Source: Epiperipatus broadwayi (Eukaryota > Onychophora > Udeonychophora > Euonychophora > Peripatidae). From it: a stretch of 64,000 nucleotides of DNA. Of this stretch, positions 38,409-50,736 are shown piece after piece (position 1 is the stretch's first letter; each line of letters begins with the position of its first letter). The position numbers were made by a program, and so were the translations under genes. Below the pieces are notes generated by a model, which saw nothing but the letters and a program-made list of their open reading frames with translations, was not told where the DNA came from and ran no database searches. Location: contig JAQFVV010012395.1 of the NCBI GenBank assembly GCA_028023455.1, positions 2,542,001 to 2,606,000 of the forward strand. The letters are read 5' to 3'.

Positions 38409-39568
38409 AAACAGGCAAAACTCTAAACGTATTGCCACTCAGTGCAAGCCAGAGTAATCAATGGATGCCAGAAGGCTTGTGCATAAAATCCCCATCTAGT
38501 GCCTACTCATCCAATATCCCCAGACTAGTTTCTGGCTTGTGGCCTTCGTCAGTGAGGAGCCCTGGATCTGAGAGCACTGCACCTAGATCTTAGGATCTAA
38601 CGCTACCCTCTAGCAGCCACCTTTTATCTCTACAGGGTTTTCAGTTTAAAACTCATAGTTTTGTAGTAAACTAGAGATAAAAGGTGGCTGCTGGAGGGTT
38701 GCATTAGATCCTAAGATCTAGGTACAGTGCTCTCAGATCCAAGGCTCATCACTGATGTCCATTTTGGATGAGTAAACACTAGATGGGGATTGTATACACA
38801 ATCCTTCTGGCATCCATTGATTATTCTGGCTTGCACTGAGTGGCAATACATATATGGTTATTAAAGAACTAAAGACACCAAAATGTATAGGTACTAAACT
38901 GAGTTTAGACCTATATGACTATATAAGCTAATGAGCTTGGATTGAAAATATTGTTTTCCAATTTAAGACTCAGTTTTGTAGTTGTAGAGATAAAAGGTGG
39001 CTGCTGGAGGGTTGCATTAGATCCTAAGATCTAGGTGCAGTGCTCTCAGATCCAAGGCGAAGGCAACAAGCCAGAAACTAGTCTGGGAATATTGGATGAG
39101 TAGGCACCAGATGGGGATTTTATGCAAATGCCTTCTGGCATCCATTGATTACTCTGGCTTGCACTGATTGGCAATATGTATAGAGAGTTTGCCTGTTTTA
39201 ATAACAATTATAAGCAATCATAAGAAAATGGTGATCATGTAATATTGAATACTATTACATTTTTTTTTGTCTCATTAAATAGTTTAATATTTTATATAGG
39301 TGGCTGCTGGAGGGTTGCTTTAGATCCTAAGATCTAGTTGCAGTGCTCTCAGATCCAAGGCTCCTCACTGATGAAGGCCATTATCTAGTAACTAGTCGGG
39401 GAATATTGGATGAATAGGCATTAGATGGGGATTTTATGCACAAGCCTTCTGGCATTCATTGATTACTCTGGCTTGCACTGAAGGGCAATACATATAGAGA
39501 GTTTTGCCTGTTTTAATAACAGTTATAAACAAGCATAAGAAAATGGTGATCATGTAATATTGAATACT
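38396..39568. repeat. Family P composite insertion in ND4 with 13-bp TSD
   Basis: AATATTGTATACT (38396-38408) and AATATTGAATACT (39556-39568) flank 1147 bp. The first copy (38409-38870) is a hairpin inside a hairpin: the apex holds a second palindrome (gagcactgcacctagatctta and its inverse). Two more right halves follow as a direct duplication of about 310 bp (from 38994 and 39298), which also duplicated some flank. A minus-strand hammerhead lies at about 38505-38560. Plus-strand versions with damaged cores lie at 39058-39100 and 39365-39405. Confidence 0.8.
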
Positions 39569-40035
39569 ATTACAATTTTTTACTTTTGTCTCATTGTTTA
39601 ATATTTTATATATGATTTGAATTTCCATTAAACAATTATTTTAATTACAGGCTGAAGTGATCAATCTGAGCATCTTCAGGCAATAGTTTATTTTATATAT
39701 TATTTGCATCATTCCCTTCATTGGCTGATATTATTGGTATATATTGATTTTTAAATAAATTATTATAATTATGAAATATTATTTTATATTAAGTGAATAT
39801 ATGATATATTGAATTATGTGTATAGTGTCTTTTTTTATTAAATTATCTATCTTTATATAGTATTGTTTGATTATCTAAAGCTCATGCTGAGACTCCAATT
39901 TCAGGATCAAATTTAGCAAAGATATTAAAGTTAAAACAGTCACAAACTCCCCTATAGTAATGTAAGCATAAGAAGTGGTGATCATGTGATATTAAAGTTG
40001 GATGGTTATTGGATTATTTAATTTTCAGTAAATTT
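39569..40035 (+). pseudogene. nad4: ND4 middle part, NUMT
   Basis: It reads FEFPLNNYFN, then SLFYMLFASFPSLAG (compare LMFYTLFASLPLL), then SKAHAETPISGSNLAKILKL, equivalent to the LPKAHVEAPVSGSMILAG block, and DGYW for GGYG. The frame is continuous only if the 55-bp family P mini element at 39933-39987 and one copy of its duplication are removed. Confidence 0.88.
39921..39999. repeat. Family P mini element (55 bp) with 12-bp TSD
   Basis: GATATTAAAGTT occurs at 39921-39932 and 39988-39999. The insert keeps only the 5' end (aaaacagtcacaaactcc) and the 3' tail (gtaagcataagaagtggtgatcatgt). The ND4 frame around it proves both the insertion and the duplication. Confidence 0.85.
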
Positions 40036-43000
40036 TTAAAAATTATCATTACCATCAATCTTTATCAATCCACAGCAGAATAAAGGTCTCTGCAAGTACA
40101 ATCCATCTTCACCGATCTTTAACCTCTCTTCTCCACTCACCCCTGCACACTTCCTTATTTCATCCATGATCTAACATATGATCTCTTTATGGGTCTTTTA
40201 TAATCTCTTGGAATCCAGTTTATGATTTCAACTGTCCATCTATTATAATCTATTTTAGCAATATATTCAGCCCAACTCCAGCCTCTTAATTCTTTCAACA
40301 ATGTCAGTAACATCTGTTTATTCTCTTACCCATGTATTTTGTTTTCAATCTCTTCTTGTTACTCCTAACATGCATTTCTCCATACTTCTTTGATCGGTAT
40401 GAAGTCTCTATTGCTCTTCCATTAAGCTTCCATGTTTTAGATTCATAAATAAGAATTGGCAAAACACATTTATTAAAAACCTTCCTTTTCAAACACATAG
40501 GCATATTTCCTTTTAATATTTATTTCTACCAAAAGTACTCCAACCAAGTTTAATTCTATGATTAATTTGAGTTATTATGTTTTCATCTGCCGTAATAATT
40601 TGACCAAGGTATTTGTAGTTGTTAACTTTTTCTAACTCATCATTAACAATCTGTATTTTCATCTTTTTTTTTTTGAGAAAATCCATTGAACATTACTTTA
40701 ATCTTTTCAACATTTACCTTTAGTCCTGCTTTCTTACTCTTATCTGATAATTCTTGCAACATTTCCTGAAGTTCTAAAGCATTATTTGCAAAAAAAAACT
40801 ATATCATCTGCAAAATCTAAATTCATTTAACTTCCCATTTTAATCCACAAAATACTTCTTGCAACACTGCTGTAAAAAGTTTTGAAGATATGGAGGCATG
40901 CTATCTTAGACCCTTCTCAATGTTAACCTTTCTTGTATCATTATTTAATCTAATTGTTGCTGTTGCATTTTTTATAAATATTCTTCAGAAATACATATAG
41001 AATCAAATGCATTTTCGTAATCTACAATCCAAAATATAATGGCAACTCATATTCATTGGTCTTTTCTATAACTTCTCTCAGTACTTGGATATGATCCACT
41101 GTACTGAAACTATTTTTAAATCCTGCTTGTTCTTTAAGTTGGTTCAAATCCAAAGATTCTCTGTAGATGGGTTGTAATTATCTTAGTAAAAATTTTGTAT
41201 AAAACTGATAAAAAACTGATAGTTCTGTAATTTCTAATATTTTCTTTATCATCTTTTTTAAATATTAATAATTAATACTGCATTCTTCCAATCATCTGTT
41301 ACATTTTTATCATTTAGACATTTGTTATATAAGCTTTGTCAAAAATTTTTCTATTTCTTCACTTGCTTCTTTTAAGATATCAATTATTAATTCCATCATT
41401 ACTTGGAGCTTTTCCCTTCTTCATAAATTTAATTTCCTGTCTCATTTCTTCATTTAAAATCCTAGGAAATTCAGAAGATATAATAGTTGTAGGAGATACT
41501 TGTTCATTATTACTATATAATTCTTAATAGAATTCTTCTACTCATTTCATGATGTCATCTCTCTTTATAGTAGTTCCATCTTTTTTTCTTATTGCAGATA
41601 TAATTTTTTTTACAATACCAAAATATTGTTTTACATTCTTGAAACTTATTCTCTCTTCTACAGCTTTCAAAACTCTCCATACAGTAGTGCCACCCTGTGC
41701 CAACCAGAGTAATCAATGGATGCCAGAAGGCTTGTGCGTAAAATCCCCATCTAGTGTCTACTCATCCAATATCCCCAGACTAGTTTCTGGTTGGCACAGG
41801 GTGGCACTACTGTATGGAGAGTTTTGCATGTTTAATAACAGTTATGTGCTAGCATAAGAGATTGTGATCATGTGATGAGGTTTAGTGGTTCTACAACTTT
41901 CCTTGCTAGTTCACATTATATTTTCTTATATCATTATCAACTTTTTTCATACCATTTTACAAAAATCAAGATAATATTCAATCCTTCTTAATGCATCTTT
42001 TTTATATTTTTTCATATTCCTTCTTTTCTTCATACTTTCTCTAACTGAAATTTTATTGGACAATTGCTGCTTTTTCTAACAACTATCTTTGTTGAATTTT
42101 AAAAGTGTACCAGTTATTTTCCTATTGATTTCATTCAAATCTGAATCATATTCAAAATCTGCTAATATTTGAAAACGATTTGCAAACTCTAATTAAAATT
42201 CATTAGAATGTTTCTGAAGATTAGGAATATCAACTGTGAATATTGTTTTTCTTAATAATTTTTCTTTCTTTAGTTTTGTATTAACATGTATCTCACTTCT
42301 CACTAATCGATGATCACTTTCTGCATTGAATTTATTAAGAACATTACAATCTTGAAATATGTATTTTCTATTAGTCAAAATATGTCATTTGTACCTTTAT
42401 TTGGATGCTTCCATGTCCATTTCCTTTTAATATTTTTCTCAAATAAAATTCATAATGTAAAGTTTTTCTTTTTCTGCAAACTTCACAAGTCTGTCTTCTT
42501 TTATTTCTATTACCATAACCAAATTTATCTATAGTATTTTCAATTGTTTACCAATTCTAGCATTTAAATCTCTTATATAATTTTAAAATGTTGTTTGGTC
42601 TGATCAAAAACCTTTCATACATCCGTATAAAAATCCTCTACTACTTCATCACTATGAGAACTTGTTGGAGAATAAACTTGAACTATCTGCATTTGGTATC
42701 TGCTATTAAGTTGAATAATTAATCTTGCCACACTGTCCGATACACCATCAATCTGTACAATGTTGTTTGTCCACTTTTTATTTATAATGAATCCTACTCC
42801 ACGTATACTTCCAATATTTGTGCCTTTGTAGTACAATACATGTTCACTTTTTAAATCAAGTGTCTCTTCACCTTTTCTTTTAATATCACAAAGTGCAGTA
42901 ATGTCCCATTTAATGTGACATAGTCCTTCCAATTCTTGAAAGTAATTGCAGTTGTAAGTATCTAAATAAAAGGGTCATCATCAAATGGCAGCTTTGGTCT

Positions 43001-43330
43001 GCAATCAGGATTCTTAGCACCCTCCATCTTTGGCCACCAAACACTGCCTTGGCTATTGACTTTACAGCCTCCTGGGAATAAGGGCCATAATTTATTTTTG
43101 TCTGTTATGATTGTAAATATCTATTAGAAAAAACTTTTTTTTTTCATTCACACATACATTCATTCTGCCTTCAAGAAAACTTAACTGATATTTCAGTTAA
43201 GAGCTATCAGATAACTGAGAAGAAAGACCGTGGTGTTTGCTGATCTTAAACTCGGAAGTAAAAAGCCAATAAACTTACAGTGCTGGCTAATGCGTGTTGG
43301 TGATCAGCCCATCCATGTTGTGTGTACTAT
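40036..43330 (-). pseudogene. RTE-type LINE (endonuclease-reverse transcriptase), inserted in ND4
   Basis: Reading the minus strand from high to low coordinates: an APE endonuclease segment (42932-42615; WDITALCDIKRKGEETL, GVGFIINKKWTNNIV, QIVQVYSPTSSHSDE); a reverse transcriptase with DYENAFDSI (near 41010) and the catalytic box LDFADDI (near 40810); and the C-terminal CVLPILIYESKTWKL block (near 40450). This order and the SPTSSHSD motif fit the RTE/BovB-like clade. Frameshifts are numerous and a family P element sits at 41669-41888. About 3.3 kb approaches full length for this clade. The 43.1-43.33 kb part is probably its 5' end. Confidence 0.82.
41656..41901. repeat. Family P copy in the LINE, 13-bp TSD
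   Basis: TTCTACAGCTTTC (41656-41668) and TTCTACAACTTTC (41889-41901) flank 220 bp. The arms are present (aactctccatacagtagtgcc and its inverse). The ribozyme apex is cut down to ccccagactagtttctgg. This is an insertion into a LINE that itself sits in a mitochondrial fragment, three levels deep. Confidence 0.85.
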
Positions 43331-43344
43331 AAGAATAATCGCAT

Positions 43345-43905
43345 AGTAATAACAGCAGGCTAAGTGTATTTGAGAGTGTATTTGAGGTAGTGATAACAAG
43401 AATGATTGCTATTTGTCGAATAGGTATGAAGGCATTATTCATCAGTTGATTATATAGGATTGATAATTAGATCTGTATTTGGTCTTTGTAAGTGAAGAAT
43501 AAATGCAGCTATATGCATGATGACTGATCACGGGCTTTGTACTTCAGGATTGTTTTGTTTATTGAGAGTATCATATAAATATTATCAATTGCGGAAAACA
43601 ATGGTTGTAAAGGGAATAATAAATTTATTTTCTAGATTAGAATTATTTTGATTTTTGATAATTATTGTTAATGTAGCAAATTCTCCTTCATTTAATTTAA
43701 TTTTATGAAGTGCCGTTTAGTATTCATTTTTTATAGTAGTTTATAGGATATATCTATATTTCTTTACTCAAAATGGTCATATTATTTCTATATTGAATAA
43801 GATAAAGTTTATTAAAATTAATGAATATTAACTATTATTATTACATTTAATTCTATTAAATGTTATTGAAATCTGAGATGATTATACTATATTAAGAATT
43901 CTAAA
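43345..43905 (+). pseudogene. nad4: ND4 C-terminal part, NUMT
   Basis: In the mitochondrial code it reads DHGLCTSGLFCLLSVSYKYY (compare AHGLCSSGLFCLANISYER), then VVKGMMNLFSSLELFWFLM, then NVANSPSFNLI and FFTQNGH. With the pieces at 38178 and 39569 it accounts for much of ND4. Confidence 0.88.
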
Positions 43906-44339
43906 TTGGAAATTAAATGTATTATATACTAATTAGTGAGTGAGATAATTAAAGCTTTGAAGGCTTTTAGTTTTGTTAACTTATCAAAATATTTTTGAAT
44001 TATGAATTTAAATTTTTATTGTGAACTACAATTTAAACTTCAAAAGTTTAAGTGTCAAACTTTTTATGAATTTTCCTTATTTTTTAATGTTTTATGTATT
44101 ATTAATTTTTAGGTTAATAATTCAGGTTAGTATGAGATCATAAATATTTATTTGAATTGGTTTGGAAATAAATATATTGTGTATTATTCCTTTATTAATT
44201 AGAGAAATAAAGAATATTAATAAGAGAGTGATTAAATATTTTATTATTTAAGTTTTTTTGATCTGTAATTTTATTGAATTTTTTTTAAGATCATTTATAA
44301 TGTTGAGGTATTTTTATTAAGATTTAATAAAATGTAATT
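43906..44339 (+). other. AT-rich mitochondrial-like spacer between ND4 and ND2
   Basis: Composition matches the NUMT. It may hold decayed mitochondrial tRNAs, but no cloverleaf could be assigned with confidence. Confidence 0.35.
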
Positions 44340-44934
44340 AGAGAGGATTTGAACACAGACTTTAAAGCTCCCTTAGCTTTCCACTTCATCTATAATTGAT
44401 AAACATGACTACATACATGCGAAAAAGATTAATGATCTCCACTATATGTATTGGTCCAGATCATCTTCTTCAAAATATATGTAATCAGTGCTCAGTTTAT
44501 ATTAAGATTCAAACTTTAATGGACAAGCTTCAATCTTCTCTGCTCTCCAACTCTTCAGTTATCCGTATTATTGAAAATCTGATGATGGAATGCTCAAAGC
44601 TCTTGTAGATGCTAATATTGTTGTCATATCCATGGTAACTTTTAAGTCACTCTGACCCCTCATATATAGAAAATTAATATATCCATTTAAATATACATAA
44701 GACGAATGGGCAGAATTCAGGTTGAATCTATAATATTGACTACAAATATGAAGTATATATTGAACTTTAGATGTAATTAGAGGGGATTTGAAAACAGACT
44801 TTCAAGCTCCTTTCATCTAATCACTCCATCTATATAATCAATACACATGATCACATACATGTGGAAAAAAAAAAAGTCTCCAATATACGTATTTTGTGCT
44901 GAACCAGTGACTCATCTGTTGATTATTTGAGGTT
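44340..44934 (-). repeat. Family R tandem dimer in the NUMT
   Basis: Units start near 44342 and 44785 (..taattagag(a/g)ggatttgaa..), a 443-bp period. Minus-strand hammerhead remnants: the first is deleted around 44445, and the second (44880-44925) has lost the exact CUGAUGA. No target-site duplication was found. Confidence 0.65.
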
Positions 44935-45245
44935 AGTGATATTAAAAATTGGTGCAGCTCCTTTTCATTTTTGATTTTCTAATATTTTGGAGAATTTAAG
45001 GTGGGTAAATACTTATGTAATGATAACTGTTCACAACTTTGAGTTTAAGGTGGGTAAATACTTATGTGTCATAGTTGAAGAATTTGGTGAGTTTAAGACT
45101 CATCAGTTGTTGCTATTATATTGAGGGATTATGTTGGAATAAATTATATATTTTATTTTATTATGAGGAAGTTGTTGAGATTTTTTTTTAATTTAAAAGG
45201 AATTATATATATTAGTCAAATATTTCTTTCTTTCTCATGATTTGA
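44935..45245 (+). pseudogene. nad2: ND2 part 1, NUMT
   Basis: It reads VMLKIGAAPFHFWFSNILEN, the signature ND2 block (LK.GAAPFHFWFP), then WVNTYVMM and QLLLLYW-like residues. A short direct duplication ('ggtgggtaaatacttatg') lies inside. It is interrupted by unrelated sequence at about 45250. Confidence 0.85.
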
Positions 45246-45249
45246 GAAA

Positions 45250-45838
45250 TGTGTTGTGTTTAGTCTGGATTGCAGACTCAAACCATCGGTAACAAAAAAT
45301 ACGAACATTTGAAGTTCAATTACTATGATTTATTAGGATTAAATATATTTACATAATATATAAGATCAGTGAATATACTGCCATGTATATAATCTCTATT
45401 AATGCAGGGTCGGTGGTGCCTGAAAGACTCAACTCACTTCCAACTCTATGTAACAGCCTGCCTAGTGAGTTTGTCCAATAGATCTTCCAGCTGTACCAGA
45501 CAACTTGCATCAAGTCGGCTCTGGTCTTAGCAGCTTCCAATCCTACTGTGGGCTTGCCTCACTGCATAGACCTGTAGGGTAATGGCTATAATGGAAATGC
45601 TCACTATTAGCAGTGGTTTCAATGGAGAATGCATACCATCACTTAGATTAGACAGATATTCTCTCTTTACCTCCAAAAAGACTATTTATTGCCAGATCCC
45701 CAATCTGCAGAGAGCATCATTGCCTATTGGCCTATACTAACCATTGACTGTATTTTATTTGTATGTTTACACATTGATTAGTGGCAATGAATGCTCAATC
45801 CCATCAGATAAGGAAGGAATCTGGACCAATCCACTTTT
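45250..45838. other. Unassigned GC-richer insertion inside ND2
   Basis: Composition differs from the flanking mitochondrial sequence (for example 45400-45560). A minus-strand frame (45540-45349) reads MEAAKTRADLMQVVWYSWK and GTTDPALIEI, not recognised. It could be a solo LTR or a fragment of another retroelement. No terminal repeats were seen. Confidence 0.4.
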
Positions 45839-45839
45839 G

Positions 45840-46120
45840 AAGGCAAGGTGAGATATAACAAAATGAGTAATTTTTCTAAGAATATTAGCAGAGAATTTTT
45901 TTTCTTAAAGTAATTGTATTAAATACTTTATTTATTCTGCTAATATTAATAGGAATATTAATTGGATTGTATTATTATGTATGGATGATATATATATTAG
46001 GATAGTTTTTAGGAGTACTGTATAGAGTGTTTTGATTAGGATATATACAGAAAAATGACATTTCAGGCTGATTTACAAATATATTAATGTTATTTATATC
46101 ATTCATTATTTCTGTTGGAA
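45840..46120 (+). pseudogene. nad2: ND2 C-terminal part, NUMT
   Basis: Hydrophobic residues in the mitochondrial code (ILLMLMGMLIGLYYYVWMM) fit the ND2 end, and the position just before COX1 fits the usual ND2-(tRNAs)-COX1 order. Confidence 0.6.
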
Positions 46121-46139
46121 TAATTTGTTTTTGTTTTCA

Positions 46140-47345
46140 TTAATATTTTTGACAAATCATAAGGGTATTGGGACAGTATGTTTTATTTTTGGGTTTTTGT
46201 CAGCTATAATTCGGACTACATTATTTATTGGGACATAATTAATAGTAAATGGGGTCAGTTATTTAATGTTATTGTTATAGCTCATGCTTTTGTGATGATT
46301 TTTTTTTAGTTATGCCTATGATAATTTGTGGATTTGGAATTTGATTAATTTCATTAATGTTAGAAAACTCCTGATATGGAATTTCTTGATTAAATAATTT
46401 TAAGGTTTTGATTTTTACCTCCTTCATTTTTATTATTATTAAGATCTTCTATAGTTGAAGAGGAGCTGGAACAGGGTGAACAATTTATTCATCATTATCA
46501 AATAATTTAACTCATAATGGAAGTTAGGTAGATTTGACAAATTTTTTTTTTTTTTTATGTCTTGCTGGAGTTTTTCCTATTTTAGAGGCGTTAATTTATG
46601 TACAGACATATAGGCTAATTTTTGAATGTGTTCCTTTGATCAACTGATCGAAATTTAAATGCTTTTTTTTTTGATCCTGTAGGAGGAGGAGATTCAATTT
46701 TATATCTGCATTTATTTTGATTTTTTGGATATGTACATTTATGCAATATTGTCAATAGATTTATTAAGTTTTATTGTATGAGCTCATCATATATTTATGG
46801 TTGGGATAAATGTTGATACATGAGCATATTTTGTGGCTGAACAATAATTATTGCTGTTCCTCAGGAATTAAAGTGATTAGTGTATTTGCAACTTTACATG
46901 GGGTTAAAAATAATATTTGAATCTGGTTTATTATGAGCCATAAGGTTTATTTTTTGTATTTACCATTGGTAAGGTGAGTTTTATGGTATTAGTTAATTTT
47001 TTTTATATATTGTTTTTATGTAGTTGCATATTTCCATTATGTTTTGTCAATAGGGTTAGAATTTTATATTTTAGGAGGGATGCTTCATTTATTTTCTTTA
47101 TTTCATAGAGTTGCAATAAATCTGAATTGATTGAAAATTCTTTTTTTTTTTTTCAATGTTTTTAAAAATAAAACTTTTTCCACCCAACTTGTTTTAGGAT
47201 TGATTAGAATACCTTATCACTATTCTGACTACCCAAATGTATATATGTTATGAAATATTGTTTCTTCAATTGGAAGGATAATTTCTTTGGTTTGTGTATT
47301 ATTTTTTTGTTTATATTGTATGAGGAAGATTAGTTAATAAGCAAT
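46140..47345 (+). pseudogene. cox1: COX1, NUMT
   Basis: Fragments in order: TNHKSIGTVCFIFGFLSA; an internal deletion of about 60 codons; QLFNVIVMAHAFVMIFFLVM; GAGTGWTIY then LSNNLTHNGSSVDLT; FFDPVGGGDSILYLHLFWFF; GMLHLF and NLNWLKILFFF; and YSDYPNVYMLWNIVSSIGSI near the end. AGG occurs where Ser is expected (GSSVDL) and TGA where Trp is expected. Several frameshifts are present. Confidence 0.95.
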
Positions 47346-47439
47346 TAATTGTATGAGATAGAAATATAGTTAGATTTTTAGAGTGAGATCATTCTATTCC
47401 TTCTTATGATCATGCATATAATAAGACAAGGTTATTAAA

Positions 47440-48030
47440 CTATTAATATGCAAGATGAAATGAACTGATATTTCAAGATATGTCTTCATTAATGGAGCAA
47501 TTATTATTATTTTTTTCATAATCATTCATTATTAATTTTAATTGGTTATAGAATAATTAAATGTTTAATAAAATTTTTATAAGATTTTTGCTAGACGGGC
47601 GGTGGATTGAAACAGTTTTGACTGTATTTGTTTTAGTATTATATATATAAGATGAAGTTTCTGATCCATTATTAACTACTAAAGTAGTAAAGGCATCAGT
47701 CATATTGAGAGTATGAATGTACAGATTTTATGAAAATTGAATTTGATTCATATGTAGTTAGACTTGATGATTTAGGGGAGGGGGAGTTTTGTCTTCTTGG
47801 TGTTGATAATTGTTTAATTTGATAGGCAAATTCAGTTTTTTAATTAGAGCTGCTGAGGTGTTACATTCTTAAGCTGTCCTATTATTAGAAGTAAAAGTTG
47901 ATGCTGTTCCACTTTGGTTGAATCAAATTGTTTTGTATTTACATCATGTAGGGTTATATTTTGCTCAATGTTCTGAAATTTGAGGGCTAATCATAGGTTT
48001 ATACTTATTATTATTGAGTCATTTCCAGTA
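47440..48030 (+). pseudogene. cox2: COX2, NUMT
   Basis: It reads WNISFQDMSSLMEQL, LLDGRWIETV-TVF, DEVSDPLLT, FCLLGVDN, EVLHSWAVL then VKVDAVPLWLNQ, and YFAQCSEIWG, corresponding to the copper-site block (HSW..P..G.K.DA.PGRLN....GQCSEICG) with the Cys changed to Trp. Frameshifts are present. Confidence 0.93.
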
Positions 48031-48097
48031 AAAAAAAAAATTAAATGGGTTATAAAATAATTGTGTAGTTTATAAAAATATAAATATGTCAAATTTA

Positions 48098-48470
48098 AAA
48101 TGAATTCCTCAACTATATACTTTATAAAAGTACCAATCTCTCCATACAGTAATGCCATTAAGTGCAAGCCTTCATAATCAATGGATGCATGAAGGTTCGT
48201 GCATAAAATCCTTATCTAGTGCATATTGATCCAACATACCCAGAATAGTTTCTTGATAAATAGGGATTTTATGCACAACTCTGACTGCATTCATTGATAC
48301 GAAGGCTTGCCTTGGTGGCACTACTATATGGAGAGTTTGGTACTCTGGATTAACAGCATGTGTAAGCATATGAAATGGTGATCATGTGATATATCCTTTA
48401 TATTGAATAATAATAATACCAATAAGAGTTTGAGTAGTATGTATGTTTTTGTTTATTTTATAAAGATTTT
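48098..48470 (+). pseudogene. atp8: ATP8, NUMT, split by a family P element
   Basis: IPQLYTL before and YPLYWMMMMPMSVW after the insertion at 48127-48390 join as one ATP8-like N-terminus (IPQ..P..W). The family is short and poorly conserved; position between COX2 and ATP6 supports the call. Confidence 0.65.
48115..48402. repeat. Family P copy in ATP8, 12-bp TSD
   Basis: ATATACTTTATA (48115-48126) and ATATCCTTTATA (48391-48402) flank 264 bp. The arms are diverged, the apex is deleted (cccagaatagtttcttgat), and the tail is ..gcatatgaaatggtgatcatgtgat. Confidence 0.82.
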
Positions 48471-48524
48471 TGAATAAAAATAAAACTAATTAATAAGGTT
48501 GGTAAAATTATTTTTTTGAGAATA

Positions 48525-49320
48525 ATAAATTTATTTAGAGTTTTTGATTCTTCTTCAAGACTTTATATTAAAAATTAATTGAGTCTCAATAATTAGAAGT
48601 GGTGTACTAATATATATTGGGTATATCCTTATTGAATAATAATATTAAGATTATTATTTAGGTTTTAAATAAAAATTTAAGGTGCTTTTATGAAGAAGGA
48701 AGATAAAAGGGATAACATTAATTTTTATTAGATCATTTTTTATAATTATATTAAACAATTTTTAGTGTTATTTCCTTATGTATATACAAGGATATTACGT
48801 TTAGTAATTATGCTAAGATTAGCATTACCTTTATGAATTGGGTTTATAATTTTTGGTTGATTTAATAAAATAATAAAAATATTTGCTCATTTAGTAACAA
48901 TGGGAACTTATCAGTTTTATATCATTTATATTAATAATATAAATGTTTGGTCATTTATACATAAAAGGTAACCAAATATTATGTTTCATGCTTAGCATGT
49001 TTTCGATATATTACATATCATATTTATTCTTTGCTAAACCAGTCTTTCAACAGTGTACATTTATATTATTAATATTACATTCACACAGAAAAGAGTTATA
49101 AGTTTTGGAATTACATTAAATATCATTTATAGTATGTGTTGAAACTATGAGGAATATTTTTCATCCAAGCTCAGTTAGCGGCAAATATAATTGCAAGTCA
49201 TTTATTAAGTTTAGTTGGAGGTCAAGAAAAGATAGTTAGAATAATAATATTATGAGTATTATTATTTAGTCAAATATTTTAATAATACTTGAAAGTGTGG
49301 TTCCTTTTATTCAATCATTT
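48525..49320 (+). pseudogene. atp6: ATP6, NUMT
   Basis: The start MMNLFSVFDSSSSL is the arthropod-type ATP6 N-terminus. Then VLFPYVYTSM, LSLALPLWIGFMIFGWFN, and MFAHLVTMGT (the usual HLVPQGTP). It degenerates in the last third. It lies directly upstream of COX3, as in arthropods. Confidence 0.9.
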
Positions 49321-49364
49321 GTTTTTATTGTTTTAAGAAGGTTGTATTCAAATAAAGCATATTA

Positions 49365-50112
49365 ATGATAAATCATTATCATCCATATCATGTAATGGAA
49401 TTAAGTCCATGACCAATTATTGAGGCATTTGGTGCATTAATTTTAACAAGTGGGTTAGTAAATTGATTTCATAATTACATAATAAGATTTTTAATAGGAG
49501 TTATTATTATTTTATTAACAATGATTCAATGGTAAGATTATATTGTTCGTGAAGGAACATATGGAATCTTGTATTTGGATTACATTGGGGAATAATTTTA
49601 TTAATTTTATCAGAAGTATATTTTTTTAAAGATTTTTTTGAACATTTTTTCATAGAAATTAACTCCTATTATACAGTATGACTCCCAAAAGAGATTGTTG
49701 TGTTAAATCCATTTCAATTGCCATTGTTGAATATTACTGTATTATTGATTTACTTGAACTCATTGTAGATTGATGGAAAGAAATTACAGTCAGGGGAATT
49801 CAAGGGTTGGCTTTTACTGTAATAATAGTTTTATATATTATATTTCTTCAAGAAATAGAATATTATGGATCAGGGTTTTCAATTTTTGATTCAGTTTATG
49901 GGACAACTTTTTTTGTCGCTACAGGGTTTCATGGATTATATGCTATTATTAGAAGGAGTTTTTATTTATTTGTTTACTTCATCAATATTATTATGATTAT
50001 TTTAAAAATCATCATTTTGGGATTGAAGCATTAACTTGATATTGACATTTTGTTGATGTTGTTTGATTGGTTTTATTTATTACAATTTATTGATGAGGAC
50101 CTTAGATGTTGT
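49365..50112 (+). pseudogene. cox3: COX3, NUMT
   Basis: HPYHVMELSPWPIIEAFGAL, MIQWWDYIVREGTYG, LHWGMILLILSEVYFF, then a short deletion, NPFQLPLLN, and from 49807 a clean frame with QEIEYYGSGFSIFDSVYGTT then FFVATGFHGLYAII. It ends near YWHFVDVV. Frameshifts lie near 49640 and 49980. Confidence 0.95.
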
Positions 50113-50421
50113 TGCTGTTGATTGGATTTTGTATTAATAGTTATTATTTTATTGATAAGATTAATAATTATATTTATCAAAAAAGAGTGATAAGGATCAT
50201 AAAAAAAATTGCCTTTTGAGTATGGGTTTGGTCAGTTTAGATCAAGATGGTTTACCCTTTTCTTTAAGTTTGATATTATTTTTTTTAATTTTGATATTGA
50301 AATTATTTTAATTCTTTCATTTCCTATTAGAATAGAAGTAATTGAAATTAAGAGGATATATATATATATATTTAATTTAATTCAAGAATGTCTGGAAAAG
50401 GCATTAGATTGGACTATTTAG
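50112..50421 (+). pseudogene. nad3: ND3, NUMT
   Basis: LPFEYGFGQFRSRW corresponds to SPFECGFD....R. IIFFNFDIEIILIL is the conserved FLIFDVEI block. The end LIQECLEKALDWTI resembles the ..EW..G.L.W arthropod terminus. It immediately follows COX3. Confidence 0.88.
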
Positions 50422-50509
50422 ATGATAAACAATAGTGTGGTTTAGTTTCAATCTTTTGAATAAATTGAACTCATATTTTGTTTTTAAATCAAATTCTTTT
50501 TATTCAAAG

Positions 50510-50735
50510 GTTTATTAAAGAAAATTATTAAGTAAAATTATTAAATATAAGATTGATAGTGTTTGGCCAATTAAAATGAAAGAAGATTCAACAGGGTTTG
50601 ATCCGATTCATATTAGAAGACAAACAATTCTAATGAAATTTCAAAATAGAAGTTGATTAATTTTATTAAATGGAAAAATTAAATTGTTTTGTGAAATTGG
50701 AGAAAGAAATATTATACTATAGTAATGTGACGTGA
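50510..50735 (-). pseudogene. cob: CYTB C-terminal part, NUMT
   Basis: The minus strand reads LLMWIGSNPVESSFILIGQ, equivalent to the cytochrome b end (LLTWIGG.PVE.P...IGQ..S..YF). It is separated from the N-terminal half by a LINE fragment (50737-51385). Confidence 0.88.
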
Positions 50736-50736
50736 T

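Noticed and set aside
41549-41857. 102-codon plus-strand ORF
   Set aside because: It combines antisense LINE sequence with a family P insertion, so it is chance.
43220-43340. 5S rRNA-like stretch (ctcggaag.. gctggctaatg)
   Set aside because: Only two short strings match. The spacing and the internal control region do not, and it more likely belongs to the LINE 5' end.
49807-50034. Membrane protein ORF of 75 codons
   Set aside because: It is the COX3 C-terminal region of the NUMT.
50209-50421. Stand-alone 70-codon ORF
   Set aside because: It is the ND3 pseudogene read with the standard code; the open frame is a remnant of mitochondrial coding.
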